From positions 9,052,001-9,116,000 of the forward strand of contig NZ_CP023689.1 of NCBI RefSeq assembly GCF_008704715.1: DNA of 64,000 bases, in the 5' to 3' direction. The notes beneath the pieces were generated by a model that made no database searches, had not been told where the DNA came from, and saw only the letters and a program-made list of their open reading frames with translations. This DNA is from Streptomyces chartreusis. GTDB lineage: Bacteria > Actinomycetota > Actinomycetes > Streptomycetales > Streptomycetaceae. This document shows, piece by piece, positions 37,084 through 45,807 of the stretch; positions within the stretch are counted from its first letter, which is position 1; every line of letters starts with the position of its first letter. The position numbers and the translations under genes are program-made.

Positions 37084-37398
37084 GGGTGCCTCCTGGTGAT
37101 GTGAACGGCGACCCTCCGACCTGCGTCTGCCGAGGTCGGAACGGGTGGAGCCGGTTGTCGAGGTGGGCGGTCCCGAGCGGTCGGGGAGGGTCTCGGCGGG
37201 AGGGTGCCGGATCGATGGCCGCGGTGGCGGCTGTACGTCGGGTGTCGGTGGTCGTGGTGGGTGTCGTCGCCGTAGCCCTGCTGTCCGAAGTATCGCGCTT
37301 ACGGCAACGAAGGTCACGTGCACGCCCGCCCGGTTGCGGCATGCGGGAGGGCATGGCCCGGGGTCCGTGCTCCGCGGCCGACCGCGCCGCGGAGCCCC
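37084..37398 (-). promoter_or_regulatory. dhaKLM promoter region with inverted repeat
   Basis: TCCGACCT (37115-37122) and AGGTCGGA (37133-37140) form a perfect inverted repeat with a 10-base spacer, 32 bases upstream of the dhaK ATG. It could be an operator or a leader hairpin. The rest of this 315-base gap, up to the EamA stop, holds no gene or clear promoter that I can see. Confidence 0.45.
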
Positions 37399-38334
37399 TC
37401 AACTCCGGGACGTCACAATGCTCAGCACGTTGGCGGCGACGATGGCGCCGATGCCCGCCCACTCCGGTCCGCCCAGGCCCTGACCGAGGCCGATCATGCC
37501 GACCAGGGCCGCGAGGACCGGGTTGACGCTCATGAACAGGCCGAACGCGCGGGGCGGGACGTGCCGCAGGGTGAACAGGTCCGCGAGATACGGCACGGCC
37601 GAGGACAGGACCCCGGCGGCGATCGCACAGGCGACGGCGCCGGCCGTGGGCGGATGCCGGACGGCCACGGCGATACCGATCGGCAGGAACATCACGGCCG
37701 AGATGCCGGCCGCGGCCGCCGCGCCCTGCGCCCCGGGCACGCGTCGGCCGACGGTGCGGTTGAGCAGGATGTACGACGCCCAGCAGGCGGCCGCCAGCAG
37801 GCCCAGGGCCATGCCGAGGTAGTCGGTCGAGGGCTGCGGGCGCATCAGCGTGATGACTCCGGCCGCGGCGATCACCGCGCAGCCCACGTCCACGCGGCGC
37901 CGCGAGGACGCCAGGGCGATGGTGAGCGGGCCGAGAAACTCCAGGGTGACCGCCAGGCCGAGGCCGACGCGTTCGATCGCCGAGTACAGCGAGAGGTTCA
38001 TGGTGCCGAACACCAGGGCCAGCAGCAGTACCGGCCACCACTGTGCCCAGGTGAACGACCGCAGCCGCGGCCTGCCGACGGCGATCAGGACGAGGGCGGC
38101 GACGTACTGGCGCACGGCGACGACGCCGACCGGGCCCAGCACGGGAAAGGCGAGGGAGCCGATCGCGGCGCCGGTCTGGTTGGACAGACCACTGCCGACC
38201 ATCGTGGTCACGCCGGCCAGACGACCGCCGCCCGGTTCGGAGGCGGCCGGTGCGGAGGTGGCTCGCAGGGTCGCGCGCGTCGGCGCGGCGGGAGCGGGGC
38301 GGGTGCGCATACGCCGATCGTGGGACCGGCCCAT
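37399..38334 (-). CDS. EamA-family (RhaT/RhtA-like) transporter
   Basis: A 311-residue membrane protein with ten predicted helices in two EamA repeats, resembling RhtA-type amino-acid/metabolite exporters. Typical segments are VGVVAVRQYVAALVLIAVGRPRL, EFLGPLTIAL and SSAVPYLADLFTLRHVPPR. The start may be ATG 38334 or ATG 38310; neither has a good ribosome site. It is divergent from a LysR gene, a common exporter/regulator arrangement, so the LysR protein probably controls it. Confidence 0.88.
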   Translation of the reverse strand: MGRSHDRRMRTRPAPAAPTRATLRATSAPAASEPGGGRLAGVTTMVGSGLSNQTGAAIGSLAFPVLGPVGVVAVRQYVAALVLIAVGRPRLRSFTWAQWWPVLLLALVFGTMNLSLYSAIERVGLGLAVTLEFLGPLTIALASSRRRVDVGCAVIAAAGVITLMRPQPSTDYLGMALGLLAAACWASYILLNRTVGRRVPGAQGAAAAAGISAVMFLPIGIAVAVRHPPTAGAVACAIAAGVLSSAVPYLADLFTLRHVPPRAFGLFMSVNPVLAALVGMIGLGQGLGGPEWAGIGAIVAANVLSIVTSRS

Positions 38335-38366
38335 CCTTGCGCAAAATGCGTTCGCACGACCATCTA

Positions 38367-38378
38367 TACGCTTGAGTC
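38367..38378 (+). promoter_or_regulatory. -10 box of a probable leaderless lysR transcript
   Basis: TACGCT (38367-38372) ends 6 bases before the ATG at 38379, with no ribosome site. On the opposite strand the overlapping TATAGA could be the -10 of the EamA gene, so the two divergent promoters overlap. Confidence 0.4.
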
Positions 38379-39233
38379 ATGGATGTCGAGCTGAAGCAGT
38401 TGCGCTGCCTCGTCGCGATCGTCGACGAGGGCACCTTCACCGACGCCGCCATCGCCCTCGGCGTCTCCCAGGCCGCCGTCTCCCGATCGCTGGCCTCCCT
38501 CGAACGTGCTCTGGGCGTCCGGCTGCTTCGGCGCACCTCCCGCGAGGTCACCCCGACGGGGACGGGACTGCGCGTCCTGGCGCACGCCCGCCGGGTGCTC
38601 GGCGAGGTGGACGGCCTGGTCAGGGAGGCGACCTCCGGGCACGCCCGGCTGCGGATGGGCTACGCCTGGGCGGCACTCGGCCGGCACACCCCGGCCTTCC
38701 AGCGCCGCTGGGCCGCCGCCCACCCGGGGACCGACCTCCAGCTCGTACGTGCCAACTCCTCCACCGCGGGGCTCGCCGAGGGCGCCTGCGACCTGTCGGT
38801 CGTGCGCAGGCCGGTGGACGACCGACGGTTCGACTCCGCCATCGTGGGACTGGAGCGGCGACTGTGCGCGGTGGCCGCCGACGACCCCCTGGCCAGGCGT
38901 CGCTCGGTCCGGCTGGCCGACCTCAGCGGGCGCACCCTCGTCGTCGACCGCCGTACCGGCACCACGACCACCGACCTCTGGCCGCCCGACTCGCGTCCGG
39001 CGATCGAGGAGACGCACGACGTCGACGACTGGCTCACGGTGATCTCCACGGGCCGCTGCATCGGCATGACCGCCGAGGCCACCGCCCACCAGTACCCACG
39101 CCCAGGAGTCGTCTACCGGCCGGTCCGCGACGCCGAACCCATCGCAGTACGCCTCGCCTGGTGGCGCGACGACCCGCATCCGGCCACGCAGGCGGCGATC
39201 GAGCTGCTGACGGCCCTGTACCGGGGCGACTGA
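38379..39233 (+). CDS. LysR-family transcriptional regulator
   Basis: A 284-residue LysR protein. The N-terminal HTH has LVAIVDEGTFTDAAIALGVSQAAVSRSLASLERALGVRLLRRTSREV. The effector domain follows from about 90, with RMGYAWAALGRHTPAFQRRW and DDWLTVISTGRCIGMT. It is divergent from the EamA exporter and is likely its activator; the ligand is unknown. Confidence 0.93.
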   Translation: MDVELKQLRCLVAIVDEGTFTDAAIALGVSQAAVSRSLASLERALGVRLLRRTSREVTPTGTGLRVLAHARRVLGEVDGLVREATSGHARLRMGYAWAALGRHTPAFQRRWAAAHPGTDLQLVRANSSTAGLAEGACDLSVVRRPVDDRRFDSAIVGLERRLCAVAADDPLARRRSVRLADLSGRTLVVDRRTGTTTTDLWPPDSRPAIEETHDVDDWLTVISTGRCIGMTAEATAHQYPRPGVVYRPVRDAEPIAVRLAWWRDDPHPATQAAIELLTALYRGD

Positions 39234-39615
39234 CACGGCACACACGGGGGGAACCGACAAGGCACACGGGGCGGGAAGGGCCCTATCCACTTCTCGCGGA
39301 TCCTGATTGCGCGGTGCGCGGCCGTGAACCGCTTCCCCGCGCCTGTCCGGGTCCTTCCCGTCACCTCCAGCACACCATGCCGGCGGCGGGTACGCCAGGC
39401 CCGTTCGTCCCTTCATGAGGGCACAAAGGTGACAACATGGGCGGGACGGGTACCCATGAGCGGATCCCGCCCGGCGCGGGTGAACCGTCGAGTGGAGGTG
39501 GGGAGGCCGTGCGCCTCGCATTCCATGGTGCCGACGCGGCCGGACGTCCCCCGGACGCCGTAGCCGCGCGACGGCGCCCCGTGCGCCGAGCGCGCCCCGT
39601 CCCTCCCCAGCGGTC
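39234..39615. other. Gap upstream of the HAD-GH65 operon
   Basis: This 382-base stretch lies between lysR and the HAD gene and must contain the promoter of the HAD-GH65 unit. Short frames occur but none has coding character or a good ribosome site. No clear operator was seen. Confidence 0.3.
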
Positions 39616-40416
39616 GTGACCGTGCGGCGGCCCTCCGGCGCAGGCGAATCCCGGGTTGCTCCCGACCCTTCCGCGACCCCGCTCGCGCCCGCCCTGCGGG
39701 AAGTGCGTGCCGTCGTCTTCGACACCGACGGGGTGATCACCGACTCGGCGAAGGTGCACGCCGCCGCATGGAAGGTCGCCTTCGACGACTACCTGCGCGC
39801 CCATCCGCCCGCCGATCCCGATCAGCGACACCTCTTCGACGTGCGGGACGACTACCTGCGCCATGTGGACGGCAAGTCCCGCCTCGACGGAGCAGCCGCC
39901 TTCCTCGCCGCGCGCGGCATCGACACGTCGGAGGAGACGGTCCGGACCGTCGCCGAGGCCAAGGAGCGCCTCTTCACGGCCCGGCTGCGCGATCAGGGCG
40001 TCGACGCCTACCCGGGCACCGTACGGCTCGTGCGGGCACTGCGCGCCGCGGGAGTGCCGCGAGCCGCCGCGTCCGCGTCCCGGCATGCGGGTGAGCTGTT
40101 GAGCCGGGCGGGTGTGCTCGATCTGTTCGACGCCCTGGTGGACGGCGGTGAGGCGGCCCGGCTGGGTCTCGCGGGCAAGCCGCAGCCCGACCTGTTCCTG
40201 GAGGCAGTGGACCGGCTCGGCGTGGCGGCCGACCGTGCCGCCGTCGTCGAGGATGCCCTGGCGGGCGTGGAGGCCGGCAGACGGGGCGGATTCGCCCTGG
40301 TGGTCGGCGTGGACCGGGCCGCCGGGCCGGACACGGGGGCGCGGCTGCTGCGGCACGGCGCCGACATCGTCGTACGCGACCTCGGAGAACTCTGTGCGGG
40401 AGGGGAGCCGAAGTGA
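39616..40416 (+). CDS. HAD-family beta-phosphoglucomutase-like phosphatase/mutase
   Basis: A 266-residue HAD-superfamily protein. The nucleophile motif is VVFDTDGVITDSA, motif II is lost in ASASRHA, and motif IV is AAVVEDALAGVEAG; the helical cap between about 50 and 130 has the segment HVDGKSRLDGAAAFLAARGI. These features point to the beta-phosphoglucomutase group, converting beta-glucose-1-phosphate to glucose-6-phosphate. Its stop overlaps the start of a GH65 phosphorylase, which would supply beta-glucose-1-phosphate. The GTG at 39616 lacks a ribosome site; GTG 39622 is an alternative. Confidence 0.88.
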   Translation: MTVRRPSGAGESRVAPDPSATPLAPALREVRAVVFDTDGVITDSAKVHAAAWKVAFDDYLRAHPPADPDQRHLFDVRDDYLRHVDGKSRLDGAAAFLAARGIDTSEETVRTVAEAKERLFTARLRDQGVDAYPGTVRLVRALRAAGVPRAAASASRHAGELLSRAGVLDLFDALVDGGEAARLGLAGKPQPDLFLEAVDRLGVAADRAAVVEDALAGVEAGRRGGFALVVGVDRAAGPDTGARLLRHGADIVVRDLGELCAGGEPK

Positions 40417-42836
40417 CCGAGCCGGGCAGGGAGGCCGAGGCGATGGATCTGGGCACGGAAGTCGAAGTGGACGGCTGGAGCTGGGAGTACGCCGGCTACA
40501 CACCCGCCGACGAGCGGCTGCGCGAATCGCTGTGCACGCTCGGCAACGGCTACTTCGCCACCAGGGGCGCGCTCCCCGAGTGCGCCGCCGACGATGTCCA
40601 CTACCCGGGGACCTATGTGGCCGGCATCTACAACCGGCTCACCTCGGACGTGTCGGGCCGCCAGGTGGAGAACGAGGACATGGTCAATGTCCCGAACTGG
40701 CTGCCCCTGCGCTTCCGCATCCCCGAGGGGCCCTGGATCGACCCCGACACCGCCGACGTCCTCGAACACCGGCAGATGCTGCTCCTGGCCGAAGGGCTGC
40801 TGGAGCGCCGTACGCGCTACGACCTCGGCGACAACCGTGTGTTGACCGTACGTCAGCTTCGCATGGTGCATATGGCCGACCCACATGTGGCGGCCCTCCG
40901 TACCGAGTTCACGGTCGACGGGTTCTCCGGCCGGCTGGAGGTGGAGGCCGCCCTGGACGGCGGGGTCACCAACTCCGGCGTGGCACGCTACCGGGACCTC
41001 GACGGCCGCCATCTGACCCACATCCACACCGGCGTCTCCGCCCCGGACACGGTCTGGCTGCGCTGCCGCACCCGCACCTCGGACGTCCGGATCGGCCTCG
41101 CGGCCCGCCTCACCGCCGACGTGCCGGTCGTGGTGCGCCATGAACTCCCGCATGTCATCCAGCAGTTGACGATCGACCTGGAACCCGGCCGTACCGTCAC
41201 CGTCGACAAGACCGTCGCCCTGCACACGTCCCGCGACCCGGCGATCAGCGACCCGCTGCACGCCGCCGTCGACCGGGTGGGCCGGTCCCCGGACTTCGAC
41301 GCGCTCGCCGCGTGGCATCGCGCGGCCTGGGACCAGCTCTGGCGCCGCGCCGAACTCGACGTACCCGGTGAGTCGGGCCGCATCCTGCGCCTGCACCTCT
41401 TCCACGTCCTGCAGACCCTCTCCCCGCACACCGCCGACCTCGACGTAGGCGTGCCCGCCCGAGGACTGCACGGCGAGGCCTACCGCGGCCATGTCTTCTG
41501 GGACGAGCTGTTCGTGCTGCCCTACCTCAACCTGCACTTCCCGGAGGTCTCCCGCGCGCTGCTCCGCTACCGCCACCGCCGCCTCGAACAGGCCCGCACC
41601 ACCGCCGCGGCGGCCGGCCACCGGGGCGCGATGTACCCCTGGCAGAGCGGCAGCGACGGGCGCGAGGAGACCCAGCAGCTGCACCTCAACCCACGCTCGG
41701 GACGCTGGCTGGCCGACCACTCCCACCTCCAGCACCATGTGGGATCGGCCATCGCATACAACGTGTGGCAGTACTGCGAGGCCAGCGGCGACCTGGAGTT
41801 CCGGCACACCAAAGGTGCCGAAATGCTGTTGCAGATCGCCCGCTTCTGGGGCGACAAGGCCGTCCACGACGATGCCATGGGGCGCTACCGCATCAAGGGC
41901 GTCGTCGGCCCCGACGAGTACCACGAGGCGTACCCGGACGCCGACGGGCCCGGCCTGGACGACAACGCCTACACCAACGTCACGGCGACCTGGGTGCTCG
42001 CCCGCACCCTGGAACTGCTGGACACCCTTCCCGAGCCCCGCCGGCGCGAACTCGCCGAACGTACCGGCCTGACCGCCGGCGAACTCGAACTCTGGGAGGA
42101 CGTGTCGCACACGCTGCATGTGCCCTTCCACGACGACGTCATCAGCCAGTTCGAGGGCTATGGCGAGCTGTCCGAACTCGACTGGCACGGCTACCGGGGC
42201 CGGTACGGCGACATCCGGCGGCTGGACCGGATCCTGGAGGCGGAGGGTGACACCGTAAACCGCTACAAGGCATCCAAACAGGCCGACGTCCTGATGCTCG
42301 GCTACCTCTTCGCGCCGACCGAACTGGGGGGCCTGTTCCGCCGGTTGGGCCACCGGCTGGAAGAGGACATGTGGCGGCGCACCGTCGACTACTACATGCA
42401 CCGCACCAGCCACGGCTCCACCCTCAGCGGCCTCGTCCACGGCTGGGTGCTGGCGCGCTGCCGGCGCAGCGAGGCGTGGAAGTTCGTCCAGGAGGCCCTC
42501 CAGGGCGACATCGCCGACGTCCAGGGCGGCACCACCGGCGAGGGCATCCACCTGGGCGCCATGGCCGGCACCCTCGACCTCGTACAGCGCGGGCTGACCG
42601 GCCTGGAGACCCGGGGCGGTGCCCTGTGGCTCGACCCCGTGCCGATGCCCGAGCTGTCCACCTACGGCTTCGCCCTGCGCTACCAGCACAACTGGGGCGT
42701 ACGGCTCCGTCTGGAGCGCGGCCTGCTGGAGATCGAGGTCCCCTCCTCCGACGCTTCACCCATCGACGTACGCCTCCCGGACCGGGAGGTGTCCCTCCAG
42801 CCGGGGGAGAAGGGGCGGCTGGTGCTGCCGGACTGA
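40413..42836 (+). CDS. GH65-family disaccharide phosphorylase
   Basis: An 807-residue glycoside hydrolase family 65 enzyme that phosphorolyses an alpha-glucosidic disaccharide such as trehalose, maltose, nigerose or kojibiose, giving beta-glucose-1-phosphate. The catalytic Glu lies in VVGPDEYHEAYPD, and phosphate-binding blocks RTSHGSTLSG and GTTGEGIHLGAMAGT are present. The N-terminal beta-sandwich covers about 1-280. Substrate type is not readable by eye. It starts in a GTGA overlap with the HAD gene, so the two form a phosphorolytic sugar-use unit. Confidence 0.93.
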   Translation: MTEPGREAEAMDLGTEVEVDGWSWEYAGYTPADERLRESLCTLGNGYFATRGALPECAADDVHYPGTYVAGIYNRLTSDVSGRQVENEDMVNVPNWLPLRFRIPEGPWIDPDTADVLEHRQMLLLAEGLLERRTRYDLGDNRVLTVRQLRMVHMADPHVAALRTEFTVDGFSGRLEVEAALDGGVTNSGVARYRDLDGRHLTHIHTGVSAPDTVWLRCRTRTSDVRIGLAARLTADVPVVVRHELPHVIQQLTIDLEPGRTVTVDKTVALHTSRDPAISDPLHAAVDRVGRSPDFDALAAWHRAAWDQLWRRAELDVPGESGRILRLHLFHVLQTLSPHTADLDVGVPARGLHGEAYRGHVFWDELFVLPYLNLHFPEVSRALLRYRHRRLEQARTTAAAAGHRGAMYPWQSGSDGREETQQLHLNPRSGRWLADHSHLQHHVGSAIAYNVWQYCEASGDLEFRHTKGAEMLLQIARFWGDKAVHDDAMGRYRIKGVVGPDEYHEAYPDADGPGLDDNAYTNVTATWVLARTLELLDTLPEPRRRELAERTGLTAGELELWEDVSHTLHVPFHDDVISQFEGYGELSELDWHGYRGRYGDIRRLDRILEAEGDTVNRYKASKQADVLMLGYLFAPTELGGLFRRLGHRLEEDMWRRTVDYYMHRTSHGSTLSGLVHGWVLARCRRSEAWKFVQEALQGDIADVQGGTTGEGIHLGAMAGTLDLVQRGLTGLETRGGALWLDPVPMPELSTYGFALRYQHNWGVRLRLERGLLEIEVPSSDASPIDVRLPDREVSLQPGEKGRLVLPD

Positions 42837-42901
42837 GGGGGGCGGGCCGGGAGCGCCGGCGCGTGCCACGTGGGTCCCGCTCGCTGCCGCCGTTGCTCCC
42901 G

Positions 42902-42929
42902 TTCCGCACCGGCCCGGGCCGGTGCGGAA
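42902..42929. terminator. Perfect 28-bp palindrome after the GH65 gene
   Basis: TTCCGCACCGGCCC (42902-42915) is followed directly by its exact complement (42916-42929). The 28-bp palindrome lies 66 bases downstream of the GH65 stop and likely ends transcription, or could be a protein-binding site. Confidence 0.65.
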
Positions 42930-42974
42930 TGCCGCGGGTGGGGGGAGGCTGGGAGGACGGCGGTCGACGGGCAT

Positions 42975-43079
42975 GGCCGGAGCGGCCGCCCGCGGAACGG
43001 CCTGACGGCGTGGCGGTCGGCGGGCTCGGCCGGAGCGGCCGCCACGCGGAACGGCCGTACGGCGCTTCCGGGATCCCGG
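42975..43079. repeat. Direct repeats upstream of the USP gene
   Basis: GGCCGGAGCGGCCGCC followed by CGCGGAACGGCC and ACGGCG occurs twice, at about 42975-43010 and 43028-43064, with a few differences. A perfect palindrome CCGGGATCCCGG lies at 43068-43079. The block is upstream of the universal stress protein gene and may carry its promoter controls. Confidence 0.5.
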
Positions 43080-43145
43080 CGCGCCCCGGTCCCGGCCCGC
43101 ACAGGCCGCCCGGCGTCCGCGGGACTGCCCGGAAAGGGGAACGCG

Positions 43146-44030
43146 ATGATCGGCCCGGTTGTCGTAGGGGTGGACGGCTCGTCGTCGAGCATGGCGGCCG
43201 TGGAGGTCGCGGCACGCGAGGCCGCGCTCCGGGGCGTGGGGCTGCGGCTGGTGCACGCCTTCGGACGGCCCGGCGCGCACATCCCGCCCGGCGGACGGCC
43301 CTGGGAACCCAGCAGCGCCGCCGGACTGCGCGAGCTGATCGACGGCACGCTCACCGAGGCCCAGCAGCGTGCCCACGAGTCCGGGCCCGGCGTCGACATC
43401 ACCCGCGAGGTCGTCGTCGGAGAACCCATCACGGTGCTGGAGATCGAGTCACGCACCGCCTCCCTGGCCGTCGTCGGCAGCCGGGGCCTGAGCCGGTTCG
43501 GTGCGCTGATGCTCGGCTCCACCGCGGGACACATGGCCGCCCACGCCGCCTGCCCGGTGCTCGTGGTGCGCCGCAGGCCCAATCCGGCCGGACCCGTCCT
43601 CCTGGCCGTCGACGGCTCGCCCGCGGCGCGCGGCGCGGTCGAGTTCGCCTTCGTCCACGCCTCACTGCACGGCGTACGGCTGGAGGCGCTGCACGCCTGG
43701 AGCGAGCGGAACGAGCGCGCTTACGGCGCTCCCGCCGACCCGCCGTTCGTGACGTACGACGAGGACCGGCTGCGTGACGAGGAGGAGCGGGTGCTCGCCG
43801 AGGCGCTGGGCGGGCTGCGCGACCGGTACCCCGATGTCGAGGTGGTCCGCAGGCTGGTGCGCGGACGGGTGCGGCACTCCCTCATCGAGGCCAGCGCGGA
43901 CGCCGGTCTCGTGGTGGTCGGGGCGCGCGGGCGGGGCGGTTTCGCCGGGCTGCTCCTGGGCTCGGTCAGCCAGGCGGTGCTCCATCACGCCGAGTGCCCG
44001 GTCGCCGTGGTGCGGACCGAGCAGACGTGA
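43146..44030 (+). CDS. Tandem universal stress protein
   Basis: A 294-residue protein of two UspA domains (about 1-145 and 150-290). Each has the ATP-binding GxxGxxxxxxGS block: GSRGLSRFGALMLGSTAGHMAAHA and GARGRGGFAGLLLGSVSQAVLHHA, followed by CPVLVVR and CPVAVVR. Such tandem USPs are part of low-oxygen or stress regulons in actinobacteria. A GGAAAGGGGA ribosome site precedes the ATG. It is convergent with PPK2, 3 bases apart. Confidence 0.93.
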   Translation: MIGPVVVGVDGSSSSMAAVEVAAREAALRGVGLRLVHAFGRPGAHIPPGGRPWEPSSAAGLRELIDGTLTEAQQRAHESGPGVDITREVVVGEPITVLEIESRTASLAVVGSRGLSRFGALMLGSTAGHMAAHAACPVLVVRRRPNPAGPVLLAVDGSPAARGAVEFAFVHASLHGVRLEALHAWSERNERAYGAPADPPFVTYDEDRLRDEEERVLAEALGGLRDRYPDVEVVRRLVRGRVRHSLIEASADAGLVVVGARGRGGFAGLLLGSVSQAVLHHAECPVAVVRTEQT

Positions 44031-44033
44031 GGC

Positions 44034-44837
44034 TCAGAGATTCGCGGCGTGGTCGGGGACGTAGTTCTGGAGCTCGCGCGGCGGTCGACGGTAGCCGGTC
44101 GAGTCCGGTCGCTCGGGCAGCTCCAGGACCGGCGGGGGCACGTCCTGGTACGGCACAGAGCCCAGCAGATGGGCGATCATGTTCAGCCGCGCCCGGCGCT
44201 TGTCGTCGCTCTCGACCACGTACCAGGGCGCCTCGCTGACGTCGGTGTGCACCAGCATCTCGTCCTTCGCCCGCGAGTAGTCCTCCCAGCGGGTGATGGA
44301 CTCGAGGTCCATCGGGGACAGCTTCCAGCGGCGCAGGGGGTCGTCCAGCCGGCGGCGGAAACGCTCCTGCTGCTCCTCGTCGCTCACCGAGAACCAGTAC
44401 TTGCGCAGCAGGATCCCGTCCTCCACCAGCATCCGCTCGAAGATGGGGCACTGGCGCAGGAAGAGCTGGTACTCCTCCCTGGTGCAGAACCCCATGACGT
44501 GCTCGACGCCGGCCCGGTTGTACCAGCTGCGGTCGAACAGCACGATCTCCCCGGCGGCCGGCAGATGCTCGACGTACCGCTGGAAGTACCACTGCGTGCG
44601 CTCGCGCTCCGTCGGCTTGGGCAGGGCCGTGATCCGGGCGACGCGCGGGTTGAGGTGCTCCGTGACGCGCTTGATGGTGCCGCCCTTGCCGGCCGCGTCC
44701 CGTCCCTCGAAGATCACGACCAGTCGCGCGCCCGTCGCGCGCACCCACTCCTGAAGCCGTACCAACTCCGTCTGGAGGCGAAGCAGTTCCTTCTCGTACT
44801 GCTTGCGGGGCAGCTTCTCCGCCTTGTCGCCGCTCAT
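44034..44837 (-). CDS. ppk2: Polyphosphate kinase 2
   Basis: A 267-residue single-domain PPK2 that transfers phosphate between polyphosphate and nucleotides. Walker A is FEGRDAAGKGGTIKR, Walker B is VLFDRSWYNRAGVE, and the lid region has QQERFRRRLDDPLRRWKLSPMD. GGGAGG precedes the ATG at 44837. Polyphosphate and USP genes side by side suggest a stress or energy-reserve context. Nucleotide specificity cannot be read from sequence. Confidence 0.93.
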   Translation of the reverse strand: MSGDKAEKLPRKQYEKELLRLQTELVRLQEWVRATGARLVVIFEGRDAAGKGGTIKRVTEHLNPRVARITALPKPTERERTQWYFQRYVEHLPAAGEIVLFDRSWYNRAGVEHVMGFCTREEYQLFLRQCPIFERMLVEDGILLRKYWFSVSDEEQQERFRRRLDDPLRRWKLSPMDLESITRWEDYSRAKDEMLVHTDVSEAPWYVVESDDKRRARLNMIAHLLGSVPYQDVPPPVLELPERPDSTGYRRPPRELQNYVPDHAANL

Positions 44838-44973
44838 GCCGCCTCCCGCATCGTGCCCGAACACCCGAACAGCATCGAACAGCACCGTACTGACCGTCGA
44901 CGCGTGCCGCACCCCGGACAACCGATCACGACCGCACATGGGCGGACGGCGGGCGGCCGGGCAGGATGGGCTC

Positions 44974-45315
44974 ATGGACGATGCCGATCCACACATCCAC
45001 GTCGACCGACGTGTGTCCCAGTACGACGCCCGGGTGCGCAATCTGCTGGCCGGCACGTTCGGCCTGGTCGGTGACCTGCCGGAGACGGTCACCACCGGCT
45101 GCGGGCTGCGGGTGCCGTACGCGATGACCTCCGCACGGCCGGAGAGCGTCACCTGCCTGACCTGCCGCGAGCACGGCCACGACCAGCACGTCCGCCTCGC
45201 CGAGCAGATCGAGCAGCTGGGTGCGATGCCGGGCGCCGTCGTCACGGGGGCTCAGGCGGGCCGGGCGGCGGAGCACCACCGCGATCTCGCGCGGAGGTTT
45301 GCACAGGGCGGGTGA
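44974..45315 (+). CDS. Hypothetical protein, 113 residues, two CxxC cysteines
   Basis: A small His-rich soluble protein with VTCLTCREHGHDQH, a CxxC followed by three His, which could bind metal. The start is taken as ATG 44974, preceded by AGGATGGG. No family recognised. It is divergent from ppk2 and lies 45 bases upstream of a cysteine-rich copper-binding gene on the same strand, so a shared metal role is possible. Confidence 0.7.
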   Translation: MDDADPHIHVDRRVSQYDARVRNLLAGTFGLVGDLPETVTTGCGLRVPYAMTSARPESVTCLTCREHGHDQHVRLAEQIEQLGAMPGAVVTGAQAGRAAEHHRDLARRFAQGG

Positions 45316-45320
45316 AGCGC

Positions 45321-45357
45321 GGCCGGGTTTGGCCCCATCCCCTCCGGCTACCCGGCC
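45321..45357. promoter_or_regulatory. Inverted repeat before the cysteine-rich protein gene
   Basis: GGCCGGGT (45321-45328) and ACCCGGCC (45350-45357) form a perfect 8-bp inverted repeat ending 3 bases before the GTG start. It might be a leader hairpin or an operator. Confidence 0.35.
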
Positions 45358-45360
45358 CGT

Positions 45361-45735
45361 GTGACGACGACGACATCCCAGCAACAACTCGTCCAGTTCC
45401 TGGAGGACCGCTTCACCTGCGCCCAGGCCTGCACCGACTGCGCCCGGGCCTGCGCCCTGCGCGCGAGCCTGGTGGATCCCGACGGGACCGGGGAGATGGA
45501 AGTCCTGCGGCGCAAGGGCATCATGTGCGCGGAGGTCTGCGACGCGACCTGCCATGTGCTGTCCGAGCAGAACCTCCTCGACGAGGCCGCGATCCGCGCC
45601 CAGCTGGAGTGGTGCCGCTCCGTGTGCGTCGAATGCGCGCACGCTTTCGACGCGTTTCCCGGCGGCGAGGAGACGGCCGAGGCGTGCCGCAGGTGCGCGA
45701 AGGCGTGTACCGAGTTCATGGGGACCCTTGCCTGA
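45361..45735 (+). CDS. Cysteine-rich four-helix-bundle copper-binding protein (Csp-like)
   Basis: A 124-residue cytosolic protein with 13 cysteines set along four helices: FTCAQACTDCARACALRA, GIMCAEVCDATCHVL, EWCRSVCVECAHAF and ACRRCAKACTEF. This pattern matches the Csp copper-storage family (DUF326), in which Cys line the bundle core and bind many Cu(I) ions. No signal peptide, as in Csp3. The GTG at 45361 has no clear ribosome site. It probably buffers copper. Confidence 0.85.
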   Translation: MTTTTSQQQLVQFLEDRFTCAQACTDCARACALRASLVDPDGTGEMEVLRRKGIMCAEVCDATCHVLSEQNLLDEAAIRAQLEWCRSVCVECAHAFDAFPGGEETAEACRRCAKACTEFMGTLA

Positions 45736-45749
45736 CCGTTCCCAATTTC

Positions 45750-45763
45750 TGGAACACGTTCTA
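45750..45763. promoter_or_regulatory. KstR-type operator upstream of acyl-CoA dehydrogenase
   Basis: TGGAACACGTTCTA fits TNNAACNNGTTNNA exactly and is close to the TAGAACACGTTCTA form of KstR sites. It lies 44 bases upstream of the acyl-CoA dehydrogenase GTG. A second fitting site is at 27621-27634. Confidence 0.6.
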
Positions 45764-45807
45764 CGGTGTGCGCCGTCAGGACCGCCCTTGGGGAGCCTGG
45801 AGGCGCC

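Noticed and set aside
39437-39619. Small open frame before the HAD gene
   Set aside because: No good ribosome site, and Arg/Pro/Gly-rich composition as expected of chance frames.
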